DNA of 64,000 bases from Planctomycetota bacterium (lineage in GTDB: Bacteria; Planctomycetota; Phycisphaerae; Phycisphaerales; UBA5793). The DNA is taken from the NCBI GenBank assembly GCA_013112555.1, contig JABFGK010000001.1, positions 962,581 through 1,026,580 of the forward strand. Reading direction: 5' to 3'. Below are positions 17,090-26,751 of this stretch, in pieces. Below the pieces are notes generated by a model that saw only the letters and a list, made by a program, of their open reading frames with translations, searched no databases and was not told the origin of the DNA. Both the position numbers and the translations under genes were made by a program. How positions within the stretch are numbered: the stretch's first letter is position 1; every line of letters begins with the position of its first letter.

Positions 17090-19917
17090 GAGTCGTCCCT
17101 CATTTCAGAGTCGTTGTTTGGAGGTTGGTCTTGCACCTGTGCCACTGCCCGTGCAGTCGCATCGATCAGGTCTGAAGGTCGGAACGGGCGCGGTATCGTC
17201 ACCGCCCGCTCCAGTGCCGCTGCCGATTCGGCCGGACTGCCCGACTCATCCTGTCTCCCTCCCCCCGTCCCCGTGCGGTGCTTCCCATCAGCCAACACAA
17301 GCGTCGGAATGTACTGCTGCAGGCACGTAATGTGCCGGGTCAGCGTCGGGTTCGCCCAGATCCACGATTCGTCAACCACGACGATCGGCGCGCTCGCCCC
17401 GCTATGGGCCAGCAGCGACGCCCCATCAAGCAGATCGCTCGCCTGCGACAGATCGTGAATACAGCGAACAACCAGACCCGCAGCACGCAGCTCACCGGCC
17501 ACGATCGACGTACTGAGCGTGTCGTCCGCCAGCAGGTGAACCGTCCGGCCCAGGCCGACCAATGCACCGGTTGCTGCTGCCCCATCCTGCTCGACCGCCT
17601 CCGGGCTTCCTGGGCCCTGCTTGCTGCCGCGATAGCACGGAAACGCCAGGAAAAACTCAGTCCCCACATCGGGCGTGGAGGCGACGCGGATCGTCCCCCC
17701 ATGGTCTTGCACAATCCCGTGCACTACTGCCAGCCCCAACCCAGTACCCATGTCCGGCGACTTCGTCGTAAAGAACGGGTCGAAAATCCGCTTGCTGACG
17801 TCCTCTTCCATCCCCGACCCGGTATCTCGAACCACCAGACGGATCAGACCGTTCTCCGTACTCTTCGACGCTACTTCCTCAGCCGAAAGCGTGACCGTCC
17901 CCTGCCGGCTGATCGCATCACGCGCGTTGATCGCCAGATTCAGAATCACCTGCTTGATCTGGTTCTGATCGCCCAGGATCCACAGCCCGTGCCCGTCTGC
18001 GCAGGACACTTCCTCTCGAACCTCAATGCGGCTCGGTAGCACATGCCGGAGAAACCGAACCGACTCGGCGATCAACACTGCCAGATCAAACGGCCTTTTA
18101 CTGGCCGGTGCCTTCTGACAGAACGTCAGCAGCGACTTGATAATCCCGTCGGCTTGCGCGGCTGCCTGCTCCACCAACTCAAGGGAACGTACTGCTGGAT
18201 GATCCGGTGCCATCGTCCGCTTTGCCAGGCTCGTATACCCCGAAATCGCCGTCAGCAGATTCTTGAAATCGTGTGCCATCCCGCCGGCCAACGTACCCAC
18301 GGCCTCCAACTTCTGAGCCTGACGCAACTGCTCATCACGCTGCGACAACTCGCTCTCTGCCCGCTCCCGATCTGTCCGAATCCGCAATGCCGACAAGGCA
18401 TACGCCAACTCGTCGGCCAGCCGAGTCAACACCTCCGCTTCGCGCGGCCCGAACGCATGAGGCTCAAAGGCACACACGCACAGCACCCCAGCCTTCTCGC
18501 TGCCGTGCTGCAACGGCAGCGCAATCATCGCCCGATACCGAAGATTGTTCCCGTGCTCTTGCAAATACTCACAGTCGGATTCAACCGTCACATCCTGTAC
18601 TATCTGTTCGGCGCCTGTGGCGTAACTTCGCAACGCATGACGTGAAGTCGCCAGACACGAGCCGCTGATCACATCCACATCATGACACAGGCCGCCTGTC
18701 GGGCAGGGAATCTCCTGCTGCGGGCCGAGCATCGCCATCGACGATATGTAACAGGCGCGGGTCTGCAGAGAGTCCGCCCCACGCTGCAGCACCGGGAGAT
18801 GCTCCGGTGATGAGGGGACCGGTGCCGCAACCGACGGCTGGCCCAGCCCGATCCACGCACTGTGATAGTTTCCTTCAGTGACAATTGAACGGCACACCGT
18901 CTCGACCAGTTCATCCTCCTGCTCGGCGTGAACAATCGTCCGGTTGACCTCGCTCAGGGTCCGCAGTGCCCGATTCGTTCGCATCTGCACATCTTCAGCA
19001 CAGCGGCGCTCCAACTCAGCCGAGGCACGGGCAGCCGTGATGCTCAGCATTGCCTCAACCATCATCCTGGACCGCAGCGGATTGCGACCCACCACGGCAA
19101 TGATGCCCGTCGTCCTTCCCCCTGAGTCCTGCAACGGGATACCCACGTAACTTTCTGCACCGAGCTCATCCAGCAATGCATCACCGGGAAACAGAGATCG
19201 AATCCCGCTCTCATGAATGCAGAACGCCCGTGCCACCACGTCCGAGCACGGCTTGCCGTCCAGATCAAACTCAAAGTTGTCAACAAACTGCCCGTCCCGA
19301 TACACTGCAATCGTGCGTACCCGCCGCAGGTCAGGCCGAATCAACTCCCCGATGAACGCGTACTCCATCTCGAGCGCCTCGGCCAGCGCCGTCACGAGCG
19401 TGCGGAAGAACGTGTCCCCGATACTGGCCGACACCGTCATCGTCAGGCGACGCAGCGTCTGCTCCACACGACGCTCTTCATTGATGTCGATCCCGGTGCT
19501 GATCACCCATTGCACGTCGCCCTGCTCATTACTGACAGCCCGGCTGTGCCAACTGTACAGGTGATCCTCACCCAGATTGTCACGCAGAAAGGCCGGCCGA
19601 CGATCGCTCTGCCGACCGGCAAGGATCGACTCGAAACCCATGCGGGCGGCCTCAATGTCCTCGGGCCTGGCCAAGACCTCCCAGAATAGCCGATTGACCA
19701 TCTCGGCTTGTGTGTACCCGCCGGCCTGCAGTGCAGCCTGATTCACGCGCACAATCCGCCCCTGTGCATCCAAGACGAGCACAATCGACGGAATCATGTC
19801 AAAAAACTGGGACAGGGAATCGCTCGGCGAAGCATCGGAATTGACAGATTCGGACGGAATCAGACTCTCGGACTCCGTTCGGACGCCCTCGTCAGAGGAT
19901 GGTCGCTGCTCGCCCAC
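17086..19917 (-). CDS. hybrid-type sensor histidine kinase (PAS-GAF-GAF-HisKA-HATPase-receiver-like)
   Basis: A 943-residue soluble sensor kinase; I see no membrane segments. In order: PAS/PAC (about 35-160), a GAF domain (about 160-310), a second GAF region (about 325-520), HisKA with His549 (GGMAHDFKNLL), an ATPase domain (NLAINARDAI, DTGSGMEEDV, FTTKSPDMGTGLGLAVVHGIV), and a C-terminal receiver-like domain (about 780-920). The receiver keeps an acidic pair (LLADD) and an Asp (IVVVDESWI), but the usual KPF lysine is replaced (PRPFRP), so it may be a degenerate regulatory module. It is coupled to the response regulator gene by an ATGA overlap. Confidence 0.92.
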   Translation of the reverse strand: MGEQRPSSDEGVRTESESLIPSESVNSDASPSDSLSQFFDMIPSIVLVLDAQGRIVRVNQAALQAGGYTQAEMVNRLFWEVLARPEDIEAARMGFESILAGRQSDRRPAFLRDNLGEDHLYSWHSRAVSNEQGDVQWVISTGIDINEERRVEQTLRRLTMTVSASIGDTFFRTLVTALAEALEMEYAFIGELIRPDLRRVRTIAVYRDGQFVDNFEFDLDGKPCSDVVARAFCIHESGIRSLFPGDALLDELGAESYVGIPLQDSGGRTTGIIAVVGRNPLRSRMMVEAMLSITAARASAELERRCAEDVQMRTNRALRTLSEVNRTIVHAEQEDELVETVCRSIVTEGNYHSAWIGLGQPSVAAPVPSSPEHLPVLQRGADSLQTRACYISSMAMLGPQQEIPCPTGGLCHDVDVISGSCLATSRHALRSYATGAEQIVQDVTVESDCEYLQEHGNNLRYRAMIALPLQHGSEKAGVLCVCAFEPHAFGPREAEVLTRLADELAYALSALRIRTDRERAESELSQRDEQLRQAQKLEAVGTLAGGMAHDFKNLLTAISGYTSLAKRTMAPDHPAVRSLELVEQAAAQADGIIKSLLTFCQKAPASKRPFDLAVLIAESVRFLRHVLPSRIEVREEVSCADGHGLWILGDQNQIKQVILNLAINARDAISRQGTVTLSAEEVASKSTENGLIRLVVRDTGSGMEEDVSKRIFDPFFTTKSPDMGTGLGLAVVHGIVQDHGGTIRVASTPDVGTEFFLAFPCYRGSKQGPGSPEAVEQDGAAATGALVGLGRTVHLLADDTLSTSIVAGELRAAGLVVRCIHDLSQASDLLDGASLLAHSGASAPIVVVDESWIWANPTLTRHITCLQQYIPTLVLADGKHRTGTGGGRQDESGSPAESAAALERAVTIPRPFRPSDLIDATARAVAQVQDQPPNNDSEMRDDS

Positions 19918-20440
19918 GCGGTCCCTTCACCGGCACTGCTCGGCCCACTACCCCGACTTACCGCTGCTCACAACTCTCGATCCTGATCGGGCACAACTGT
20001 CGTGCCGGTCATTTCATCTACAGGATGAACAAGACTCACTCCATTGAATGCACCAGACACGCTAAGGATACTCGGGTCTGTTCCTGAACTCGACTTGATA
20101 GTCGCATATTCCTGCAAGCCGATCAGCGTCTCCTCCTCCCCTCCGAGGGTGGCACGGCTCCGATGAGTCGCGACAGCGGCGAAGCCGACCCGTGTGTGGC
20201 CCATATTCCTCCCCCTCCCACACGGACGAGGGGCCTTCAAGGGCCGGTTCTCAGTACCGCAGTGCCGCCTTCATCACACACCGCACAACCCCACCTCACC
20301 GGGAGACTTCTCGCCACCTGCCGCTTGACAGACCCATCAGCGCGGGTATATTGACCGCGATCGCCGGCGGCGTATCCTTCCCGCCGGCAAATGGATCCGC
20401 CGACCACGACAGGCGATCCTGACAACGAGATTGCCCTATT
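19918..20440. other. intergenic region between kinase start and tRNA-Asp
   Basis: 520 bases without a supported gene. It should hold the promoters of the kinase operon (leftward) and of tRNA-Asp (rightward). I see no repeat or conserved RNA. Confidence 0.5.
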
Positions 20441-20514
<74 letters not shown>

Positions 20515-20523
20515 TTCACACAC

Positions 20524-20557
20524 AAGCCCTTGCGAAAGCAGGGCTTGTTTGCTTTTT
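20524..20557 (+). terminator. rho-independent terminator after tRNA-Asp
   Basis: AAGCCCTTGC, a GAAA loop and GCAGGGCTT form a hairpin followed by GTTTGCTTTTT. Confidence 0.85.
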
Positions 20558-20686
20558 CGGTCCTGCTGCGAGTCAAAAAGAGACATCCTGCATTCACTCG
20601 CACACTCACACGGAGGCTGCAGACCGCATCAAACAGCCGTCACACGTGATGGCGCTGGGCTGGCACCTGACTCAGCGACAGATGCG

Positions 20687-21316
20687 ATGAGATACAATGC
20701 GATCATGCAGGAGCGTTCCGCCAACACCAGACGTCACCCTCAACAGATGAGTCCACTCCAGATGGCCATCTTCGTCACCGTGTGTGTCGTCGGGCTGTTC
20801 GCGGTAGCCATCCTCCTGACGGCAGGGGGGTTGTACTTCGTGACGGGAGTCCTGCTTCGGCCGAATGTGCGTTGCATGTACTATGCCGACATGATGCTGA
20901 GCGGCTCGATCAAGGACTCGCAGGCATCCTTTTCCCACCTGGGAGCAGGTTCGGCCGCTCAACCATTGCAGCAGCAGCCTCTCGACCTCGAGGTCAGATT
21001 GGCCGATGGTTCTGTGCTGAGCACCGATCAGGTTACATTGGCGATGCTGACCGCGCACCCAGAAGCGGTCGTGGAATCGAATGTAAAATACGGATTGAAA
21101 GCGATCACTCGGGTCACACTTCCAGGAGCAGCATTCAGCTTCGAAAGCGAGTCTCTGCTGCGCTTATCCTTGAGTGACAGATCGACCGGACCGGACCCCG
21201 GAATCGCAATCCGCTCTGCCGGCTCTTCACAGTGGATCGAACTCCCGATGTCACAGCAGCAGGTGATCTCAATGTTCGGCCCGCCACTTCGAATCAAAGA
21301 TAGCTTCGTCGAGTAG
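20687..21316 (+). CDS. single-span membrane protein of unknown function
   Basis: About 209 residues. The frame is open back into the tRNA, so the start must lie after it; ATG codons at 20687 and 20705 are the best choices, though neither has a strong ribosome site. One transmembrane helix (about 26-48: IFVTVCVVGLFAVAILLTAGGLYFV, read in parts) is followed by a soluble domain of about 150 residues with no motif I recognise. It sits just upstream of, and may relate to, the transglutaminase/MoxR/DUF58 group. Confidence 0.55.
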   Translation: MRYNAIMQERSANTRRHPQQMSPLQMAIFVTVCVVGLFAVAILLTAGGLYFVTGVLLRPNVRCMYYADMMLSGSIKDSQASFSHLGAGSAAQPLQQQPLDLEVRLADGSVLSTDQVTLAMLTAHPEAVVESNVKYGLKAITRVTLPGAAFSFESESLLRLSLSDRSTGPDPGIAIRSAGSSQWIELPMSQQQVISMFGPPLRIKDSFVE

Positions 21317-21488
21317 CCGCTCCGATCACACACACACTGGTCGCTCCGTACACACATCCCAAACGATACTCCAACCGAATCGTGCCAACGTCGCATCTGC
21401 GTCGAGACAGCAGGTGCGCAAATGCCTTGCCCTCTCATATCCATGGGCGACCCTATAATCGGGACACCGTTGTCACTGGAGCACCCTG

Positions 21489-23354
21489 ATGCCCGAGCGT
21501 CCCCAGGACGACTTCTTTGACCGTTATGAGCGACTCATCGTACGAGCCGCTGAAGTCGGCGTGGTTCCGCCCGGCGGCCTGACGCCCGGTGAACTGCGCG
21601 AGTTGCTCAAGCAGCATGGATTTGCAGCGCCGGACGATCTCGAACGTGTGACCGCGCTGCTCGAACGATGTATCTACGGGGAACGCGGCGACGAAACAGA
21701 ATGTCGCGATGGGGCATATCTCTGCGGGCAACTTGAAGACGCGCTGCCGCTACCAGAATCACCCCCGGCGCCCAGCCGGCTCCAACGGTTCAGAGACTGG
21801 CTGTCGACGCACTCGCAGTATTGCATGATTCCGCTCATCGCGATGCTGCTATTCGCCGTGGTGTACGGTGTTTGGCATTCCAGCCTGTCGTTTTTCAATT
21901 TCACTGCCACAACATCGTCCGCTATCGGCTGGAGCCAGGACTACTTGGGCGAGATCAACCTCGTGCAGTCGGTTCAAAGCCCCTCGTGGAGCAGCATGCC
22001 AAGCAGCCCATCGTGGGTTGTGTGCAACTCCGATCCGGTGATCGATTGGCAAACCGTGAGACATGCCGAATCGGTTGGGATGGACCTTGACACGCGGCAT
22101 GATGGGATCTTCAAGTCCCGCAATGAAGTGTTTGACCCGCCGCTCGGCTGGACGCATCGCCTCATCGTGTATAACCGTGTGAACTCGGGCTACCACTTCC
22201 TCACCGATGGTTCGAACATGCACAGCGCGCAGGGAACGGGCGATGCCGACGCCAGGATCTATCGAGCCGATGTCGAGGTGATGTTGCGACCGGGCGAGAC
22301 GGTGGCCGTTCCTTCGCCGACACCGGATGCAGTCGTGACCTCCGCCACGACATCGCCACGTGTCACGGGACAGTTCACGAAGGATGCATCCGATGCGCTG
22401 TATTTCACCAGTTCGCATGACGGCATCGTTCGCCTGCGCTACACCCTTTCGACATGGCAGAACTACTCGTTTGCAGCACTCCCCGATGTACCGTTTCAAC
22501 CGGTCCCGACCACTCTGCCGGACAATGTTCGAGCGGATGCACAGGTTGTGATCAATGCAATCGGCGGTCTGCCTGCACCGACGTATGCCGAGACGGTTCG
22601 GCGGCTCCATGCCTACTGCGCCGGGTTTACCGTCGGCCCGATCGATCAATCCAAACGAGAGCGGAGCATGTTTCTCACGATGGCACTCCAACGGCGCGGC
22701 GTGTGTCGGCATCGGGCGCGATCGTTTTTCATCATTGCGTCAGGACTGGGGATTCAGACGCGGCTGGTAGAGAATCGGCGCCATTCGTTTTGCGAAGTTC
22801 GCCTGCCGGATGGGAGTTGGCGTCGGCTTGAGTTTCGATTGGATGCGTCGGAAGGGCCGCCGTCGGGTGACTCCACGCCTGCATACCGTGCGGAAGTGTC
22901 CGACTCGTCATTCGCTCTGCCTTACATTGTCATTGGTCTGGTGGGACTGCTCATGCTGGTACTCCTGGGCAGTCGCAGACACAATGACATTGCCGGCCAT
23001 ATTGTCACTGCATCCAGGCCGAGTGATCTGTCCAATCAGCGTGCCAGGCGGGATATGCGAAGCCATGCTCCCGGGGCCGCGACCGCGAGTCTCATCGAAC
23101 TCGTCCGCACGCGACTGATCGAGGAACTCGAACTCAATCCCGTGCCGCCCTATGGACTGCCGGCTGCGTGCCGGCGCCGGCACATACCGGACCAAATGAT
23201 ACAGCGAGCGAGACATATCATGGAGGCGGATCTGAACGCACTCGAGCAGGGAGCGGAACTGTCCATCATCGATGAGTACTTCTGGGATTGTCTCCGCATC
23301 ATGTACTACCTCCAGAGGATGGTGAAGACCAATGAATCAACCGACCGCCACTGA
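21489..23354 (+). CDS. membrane-bound transglutaminase-like protein
   Basis: 621 residues, with a start seven bases after GGAG. One transmembrane helix lies near 117-134 (IPLIAMLLFAVVYGVW) and another near 475-495 (LPYIVIGLVGLLMLVLLG), with an exported middle part. The core at about 400-455 has a transglutaminase-like Cys (RRGVCRHRARSF), His (ENRRHSFCEVRLPDGSW) and acidic end (RRLEF). That core is typical of the transglutaminase partner found with MoxR and DUF58 genes. The C-terminal ~110 residues are cytoplasmic and helical. It overlaps moxR by 23 bases, so the three genes form an operon. Confidence 0.8.
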   Translation: MPERPQDDFFDRYERLIVRAAEVGVVPPGGLTPGELRELLKQHGFAAPDDLERVTALLERCIYGERGDETECRDGAYLCGQLEDALPLPESPPAPSRLQRFRDWLSTHSQYCMIPLIAMLLFAVVYGVWHSSLSFFNFTATTSSAIGWSQDYLGEINLVQSVQSPSWSSMPSSPSWVVCNSDPVIDWQTVRHAESVGMDLDTRHDGIFKSRNEVFDPPLGWTHRLIVYNRVNSGYHFLTDGSNMHSAQGTGDADARIYRADVEVMLRPGETVAVPSPTPDAVVTSATTSPRVTGQFTKDASDALYFTSSHDGIVRLRYTLSTWQNYSFAALPDVPFQPVPTTLPDNVRADAQVVINAIGGLPAPTYAETVRRLHAYCAGFTVGPIDQSKRERSMFLTMALQRRGVCRHRARSFFIIASGLGIQTRLVENRRHSFCEVRLPDGSWRRLEFRLDASEGPPSGDSTPAYRAEVSDSSFALPYIVIGLVGLLMLVLLGSRRHNDIAGHIVTASRPSDLSNQRARRDMRSHAPGAATASLIELVRTRLIEELELNPVPPYGLPAACRRRHIPDQMIQRARHIMEADLNALEQGAELSIIDEYFWDCLRIMYYLQRMVKTNESTDRH

Positions 23355-24285
23355 CGACCTTGCTGCCGCCGGTGAAATCGCGGAGCGCATTGCAGGCCGG
23401 GTATCGCAACGCGTCGTCGGCATGCGTACCGAGATTGAACTGCTGATCTGTGCGATTCTGGCCGACCGGCATGTCCTCGTGGAGGGCGTGCCCGGGGTTG
23501 GAAAAACGCTGCTGGTGACGTCACTGGCCGCTGCGATGGGCTGCACCTTTCGGCGGATCCAGTTCACGCCCGACCTGCTGCCAAGCGACATTCTCGGCGG
23601 TAACATCTTCGATCAACGCGATGCATCCTTTCACCTTCGCCGAGGACCTGTCTTTGCCAATGTGATTCTTGCCGACGAGATCAATCGAGCGCCGGCCAAG
23701 TCCCAATCGGCACTCCTTGAAGTCATGCAGGAGAGGCAGGTCACCATCGAAGGCGAGACCATCGTGCTCGACGCACCGTTCTTTGTCTTTGCGACACAGA
23801 ATCCGATCGAACACGAAGGCGTCTACCCGCTCCCGCAGGCGCAACTCGATCGGTTCGCGATGCGACTGACACCGGGCTATCAGAGCGAGCCCGATGAGCA
23901 GATGCTGCTGGCTGCACATCGACAACCGCTCCCGCAGATCAGCGCAGCCACGAATCCGCAGGAGATTCGCCTCGCACAGCGCGCGGTGGAGGGCATTGTC
24001 ATCTCAGATGAGATTCTCGCATTGATCGTGCGCTTGTGTGCCAAGACCAGAACATACCCCGAGGTGGTACTCGGGGGCAGCCCGCGACTCGGGCTCGACC
24101 TGCTGCACTTGAGTCGGGCCCGCGCCCTGCAGCACGGGCGGACTCACGTGCTCCCTGACGATATCAAGGCACTCGCGCAGCATGTGGCAAACCATCGCAT
24201 CATGCTGACGCCGCAAGCGGAAGTGGCCGGCATGACCGCAGAGCAGATTATCAATGACGCCATCACATCCACAATCCTGGTCTGA
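23332..24285 (+). CDS. moxR: MoxR-family AAA+ ATPase
   Basis: A 317-residue AAA+ chaperone of the AAA_3/MoxR class. Walker A is GVPGVGKT (52-59), Walker B VILADEINRAPAKSQSALLEVM, and the MoxR signatures TQNPIEHEGVYPLPQAQLDRF and GGSPRLGLDLLHLSRARAL are present. Such ATPases act with von Willebrand-like partners to mature or assemble envelope complexes. It overlaps the genes on both sides, which fixes its place in a transglutaminase/MoxR/DUF58 operon. Confidence 0.94.
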   Translation: MNQPTATDDLAAAGEIAERIAGRVSQRVVGMRTEIELLICAILADRHVLVEGVPGVGKTLLVTSLAAAMGCTFRRIQFTPDLLPSDILGGNIFDQRDASFHLRRGPVFANVILADEINRAPAKSQSALLEVMQERQVTIEGETIVLDAPFFVFATQNPIEHEGVYPLPQAQLDRFAMRLTPGYQSEPDEQMLLAAHRQPLPQISAATNPQEIRLAQRAVEGIVISDEILALIVRLCAKTRTYPEVVLGGSPRLGLDLLHLSRARALQHGRTHVLPDDIKALAQHVANHRIMLTPQAEVAGMTAEQIINDAITSTILV

Positions 24286-25924
24286 TCGCCGGCTCCTGCT
24301 GGCGCTGGCCCCGCTCATCGCCTGCTCAGTGATCACTGCCCTCGTGCTCGGTCAGGCTCTGGCCGGCGGGCTGTTTGCCCTGCTGTACATCCTTGCCGAT
24401 CTCGGAATCGAAGCACTGTGGCGCGCACGCCGTGGCTCAATCGGATCAGTGTCAATAACGATGGTCCCTCTAGCGCCGCACGAAGCAGCCGTTGCCGGAA
24501 TGCGGTTTCGCATGATAGCACGCGTTCGGCCCACCCAAACGTTACATCGCTGTCTCGTCGTGCCAGTGCTTCCGGGCGGTGTGAGTTCACTCACCCCCCA
24601 GGCGTACCAGGGTAACTTGGAGCAGGGGACCGAACAGACGCTTGTTTTCGAGATCGCCATGGATCGGGCCGGGTCGTTTGTCGTGCCGGGCGTGATGGTG
24701 CGAACGAGCAGTCTGCTGCATCTCTCATCACGTTCGATCATGCTGTGCGATCGCCATGTCGTGTCGGTGATGCCCGATTGTCTAACGAGCACGGCACTGT
24801 CCACTATCTTTACCACGCACTCGATCAGGAGTAGCGCAAGTCGACGCAACGTGAAGCGCGGATCGGGCACGGAATTCAGAGAGCTGCGCGACCATCAGGC
24901 CGATGACACCTTACGGCGCGTGGACTGGAAGGCAACGGCACGGCGCGGCACGCTGATGGTGCGCGAATACGAACAGCCGCGCGAGTTCACCATACAAGTC
25001 GTACTCGATGCGTCGATCGACTTGGCCTATGGCGATCAAGTACCAAACGGGTTCGCCAACGCGGCTGATCTCATCGCCAGCCTGGCATTCCTGGCACGCG
25101 CCGAGGATATCCGATTGCGACTGACAATGTACGATGATCAAAGGCTCTGGCAGTCGCGCATGGGCAATGGCACTGCCGGCTTTCATCGCCTGATGTCCCA
25201 GGTAGTCGACATGCCCCGGCAAGCGCTGCGCCTGTCGCTGGAACGACGATCGCCAATCGAACTTGAGACGATCGCGCGCAAGGCATGGCGACGTCAGCGT
25301 CGTCACTGGGCCGAGCCATCGCTTGATGACGCAGCCCGAGCGTGCCATGCAGAGGGAGCGTCGCCGCGCGATCGCATGATTCACTTCCTCTCGGAGTTCG
25401 AGCCCGACCTGGCAATCAATGCACCGCATCGGTGTCCGGAGTGCCGCCTCAGGGTGTACCCCGATGAGGCAGCCTGCGCGCGGTGTGGTCAGACACTGTC
25501 AACAGGCACGCTGCCGGCCCGAGCCGAGCGAGCAATCGAAGCGCTGGCCGTGGCATTGCGACAATCGCGCGGCCGTGAGATGCTCGTCTTCATCTCCGCG
25601 CTGGCAGGAGGCGAGGCGTGCAATGAGGTCGCCTCATATCTCTCGCATGCCGCAGCCGGGCATCGCACCGTGCATGTGGCAAGCCCGGGGTTCGCACCCT
25701 TGCGGCTGGCCCGCTATCGCCCCCCCGGGACGCTCGGGAACTTTCCAACTCGGTTCCTGTCCGTGACCAACATCTACCGCCTACGACGCACGGCCGAGCA
25801 CACAGCCTTTCGCGACCGACTCCTGACCGCAGGCGTGCAACTGCACGAACTTGACAACCGAGAGACGCTGGACCGAATCGTCTCAGCACTGCTCTACTCT
25901 GAAATCCTTGCTGCATCGGCGTGA
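24254..25924 (+). CDS. DUF58 protein with an inserted zinc ribbon
   Basis: 556 residues. Two N-terminal transmembrane helices (about 12-50) precede the DUF58 signature at about 195-240 (REFRELRDHQADDTLRRVDWKATARRG, read as adjoining motifs, then LMVREYEQPREF) and a von Willebrand-A-like fold (VVLDASIDLAYGD). Between the halves of that fold, at about 393-415, lies a four-cysteine ribbon (CPECRLRVYP...CARCGQ), which I do not recall in ordinary DUF58 proteins. It starts inside moxR (32-base overlap). The likely role is as MoxR partner in envelope assembly. Confidence 0.88.
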   Translation: MTPSHPQSWSDRRLLLALAPLIACSVITALVLGQALAGGLFALLYILADLGIEALWRARRGSIGSVSITMVPLAPHEAAVAGMRFRMIARVRPTQTLHRCLVVPVLPGGVSSLTPQAYQGNLEQGTEQTLVFEIAMDRAGSFVVPGVMVRTSSLLHLSSRSIMLCDRHVVSVMPDCLTSTALSTIFTTHSIRSSASRRNVKRGSGTEFRELRDHQADDTLRRVDWKATARRGTLMVREYEQPREFTIQVVLDASIDLAYGDQVPNGFANAADLIASLAFLARAEDIRLRLTMYDDQRLWQSRMGNGTAGFHRLMSQVVDMPRQALRLSLERRSPIELETIARKAWRRQRRHWAEPSLDDAARACHAEGASPRDRMIHFLSEFEPDLAINAPHRCPECRLRVYPDEAACARCGQTLSTGTLPARAERAIEALAVALRQSRGREMLVFISALAGGEACNEVASYLSHAAAGHRTVHVASPGFAPLRLARYRPPGTLGNFPTRFLSVTNIYRLRRTAEHTAFRDRLLTAGVQLHELDNRETLDRIVSALLYSEILAASA

Positions 25925-26184
25925 CGAGCATCTGCTCCGACATCCACAATCGAGAGCACCCCACAATTCGACCACAGGCACAGACAGGCAACCGCGCATC
26001 AAAACTGATATAAGAATCCACTTGTGCGGTCTGCTGTATTCGAATCATGACACGCTGTTGCCGTTCCGAGAGCCGATCGATACTGTATCATGTCCGTACT
26101 CACGAATGAGACAGGTCTCTGCATATCCCAAACTCCGTGTCAGGAGTTTCGTGTGACGGGCAGTATGGCCTGCTGGAGCCTCTC

Positions 26185-26751
26185 ATGGCCCCGAATGAAC
26201 CCGAGCGAGCGCCGGATGCTGATACCGGGACGTCGATGTCGGACGAGGTCATCTCTGCCGTCTACGACGAACTGCGCCGTATCGCCCAGCACATGCTGCA
26301 GCATGAACGCCCGGGTCATACATTACAAGCGACTGCGCTCGTCAATGAGGCCTATCTGCGACTGGCCGCAAACTCAAACCTGCACTGGGAGAAGAAGGAG
26401 CACTTCCTGGCCACCGCTGCCATGGCGATCAGACGAATCCTCATTGATCATGCACGCGCCCGGAATCGACTGAAGCGGGGGGGCGGCGCATTGCGCGTCA
26501 CGCTGAACGAAGCGATTGCAGCGCAGGAGCAGGATGGGATTGATGTGCTCGAACTGGACGAGGCGCTGGTCCGACTGGCCGAGTTTGATGAGCGAAAAGC
26601 ACGTATTGTCGAGTTGAAATTCTTCGGGGGATTGACCACCGACGAGGTCGCTGCCGTCCTCGGCCTGTCTGATCGAATGATCCGCAAGGACTGGGCGCTG
26701 GCACGAGCCTGGCTGTCTCGGGAACTCGGGGGGGAGCGCGAAACGCTGTAA
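26185..26751 (+). CDS. ECF-type RNA polymerase sigma factor (TIGR02999-like)
   Basis: A 188-residue sigma-70 family factor. Region 2 is LRRIAQHMLQHERPGHTLQATALVNEAYLRL...HFLATAAMAIRRILIDHARAR, the characteristic sequence of the planctomycete/acidobacterial TIGR02999 group. Region 4 is IVELKFFGGLTTDEVAAVLGLSDRMIRKDWALARAWL. The ATG at 26185 follows a GGAG; a GTG at 26137 would add 16 residues. Its stop overlaps the kinase ATG by one base, so sigma factor and kinase are co-expressed; in this family the kinase often controls the sigma factor's pathway. Confidence 0.92.
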   Translation: MAPNEPERAPDADTGTSMSDEVISAVYDELRRIAQHMLQHERPGHTLQATALVNEAYLRLAANSNLHWEKKEHFLATAAMAIRRILIDHARARNRLKRGGGALRVTLNEAIAAQEQDGIDVLELDEALVRLAEFDERKARIVELKFFGGLTTDEVAAVLGLSDRMIRKDWALARAWLSRELGGERETL

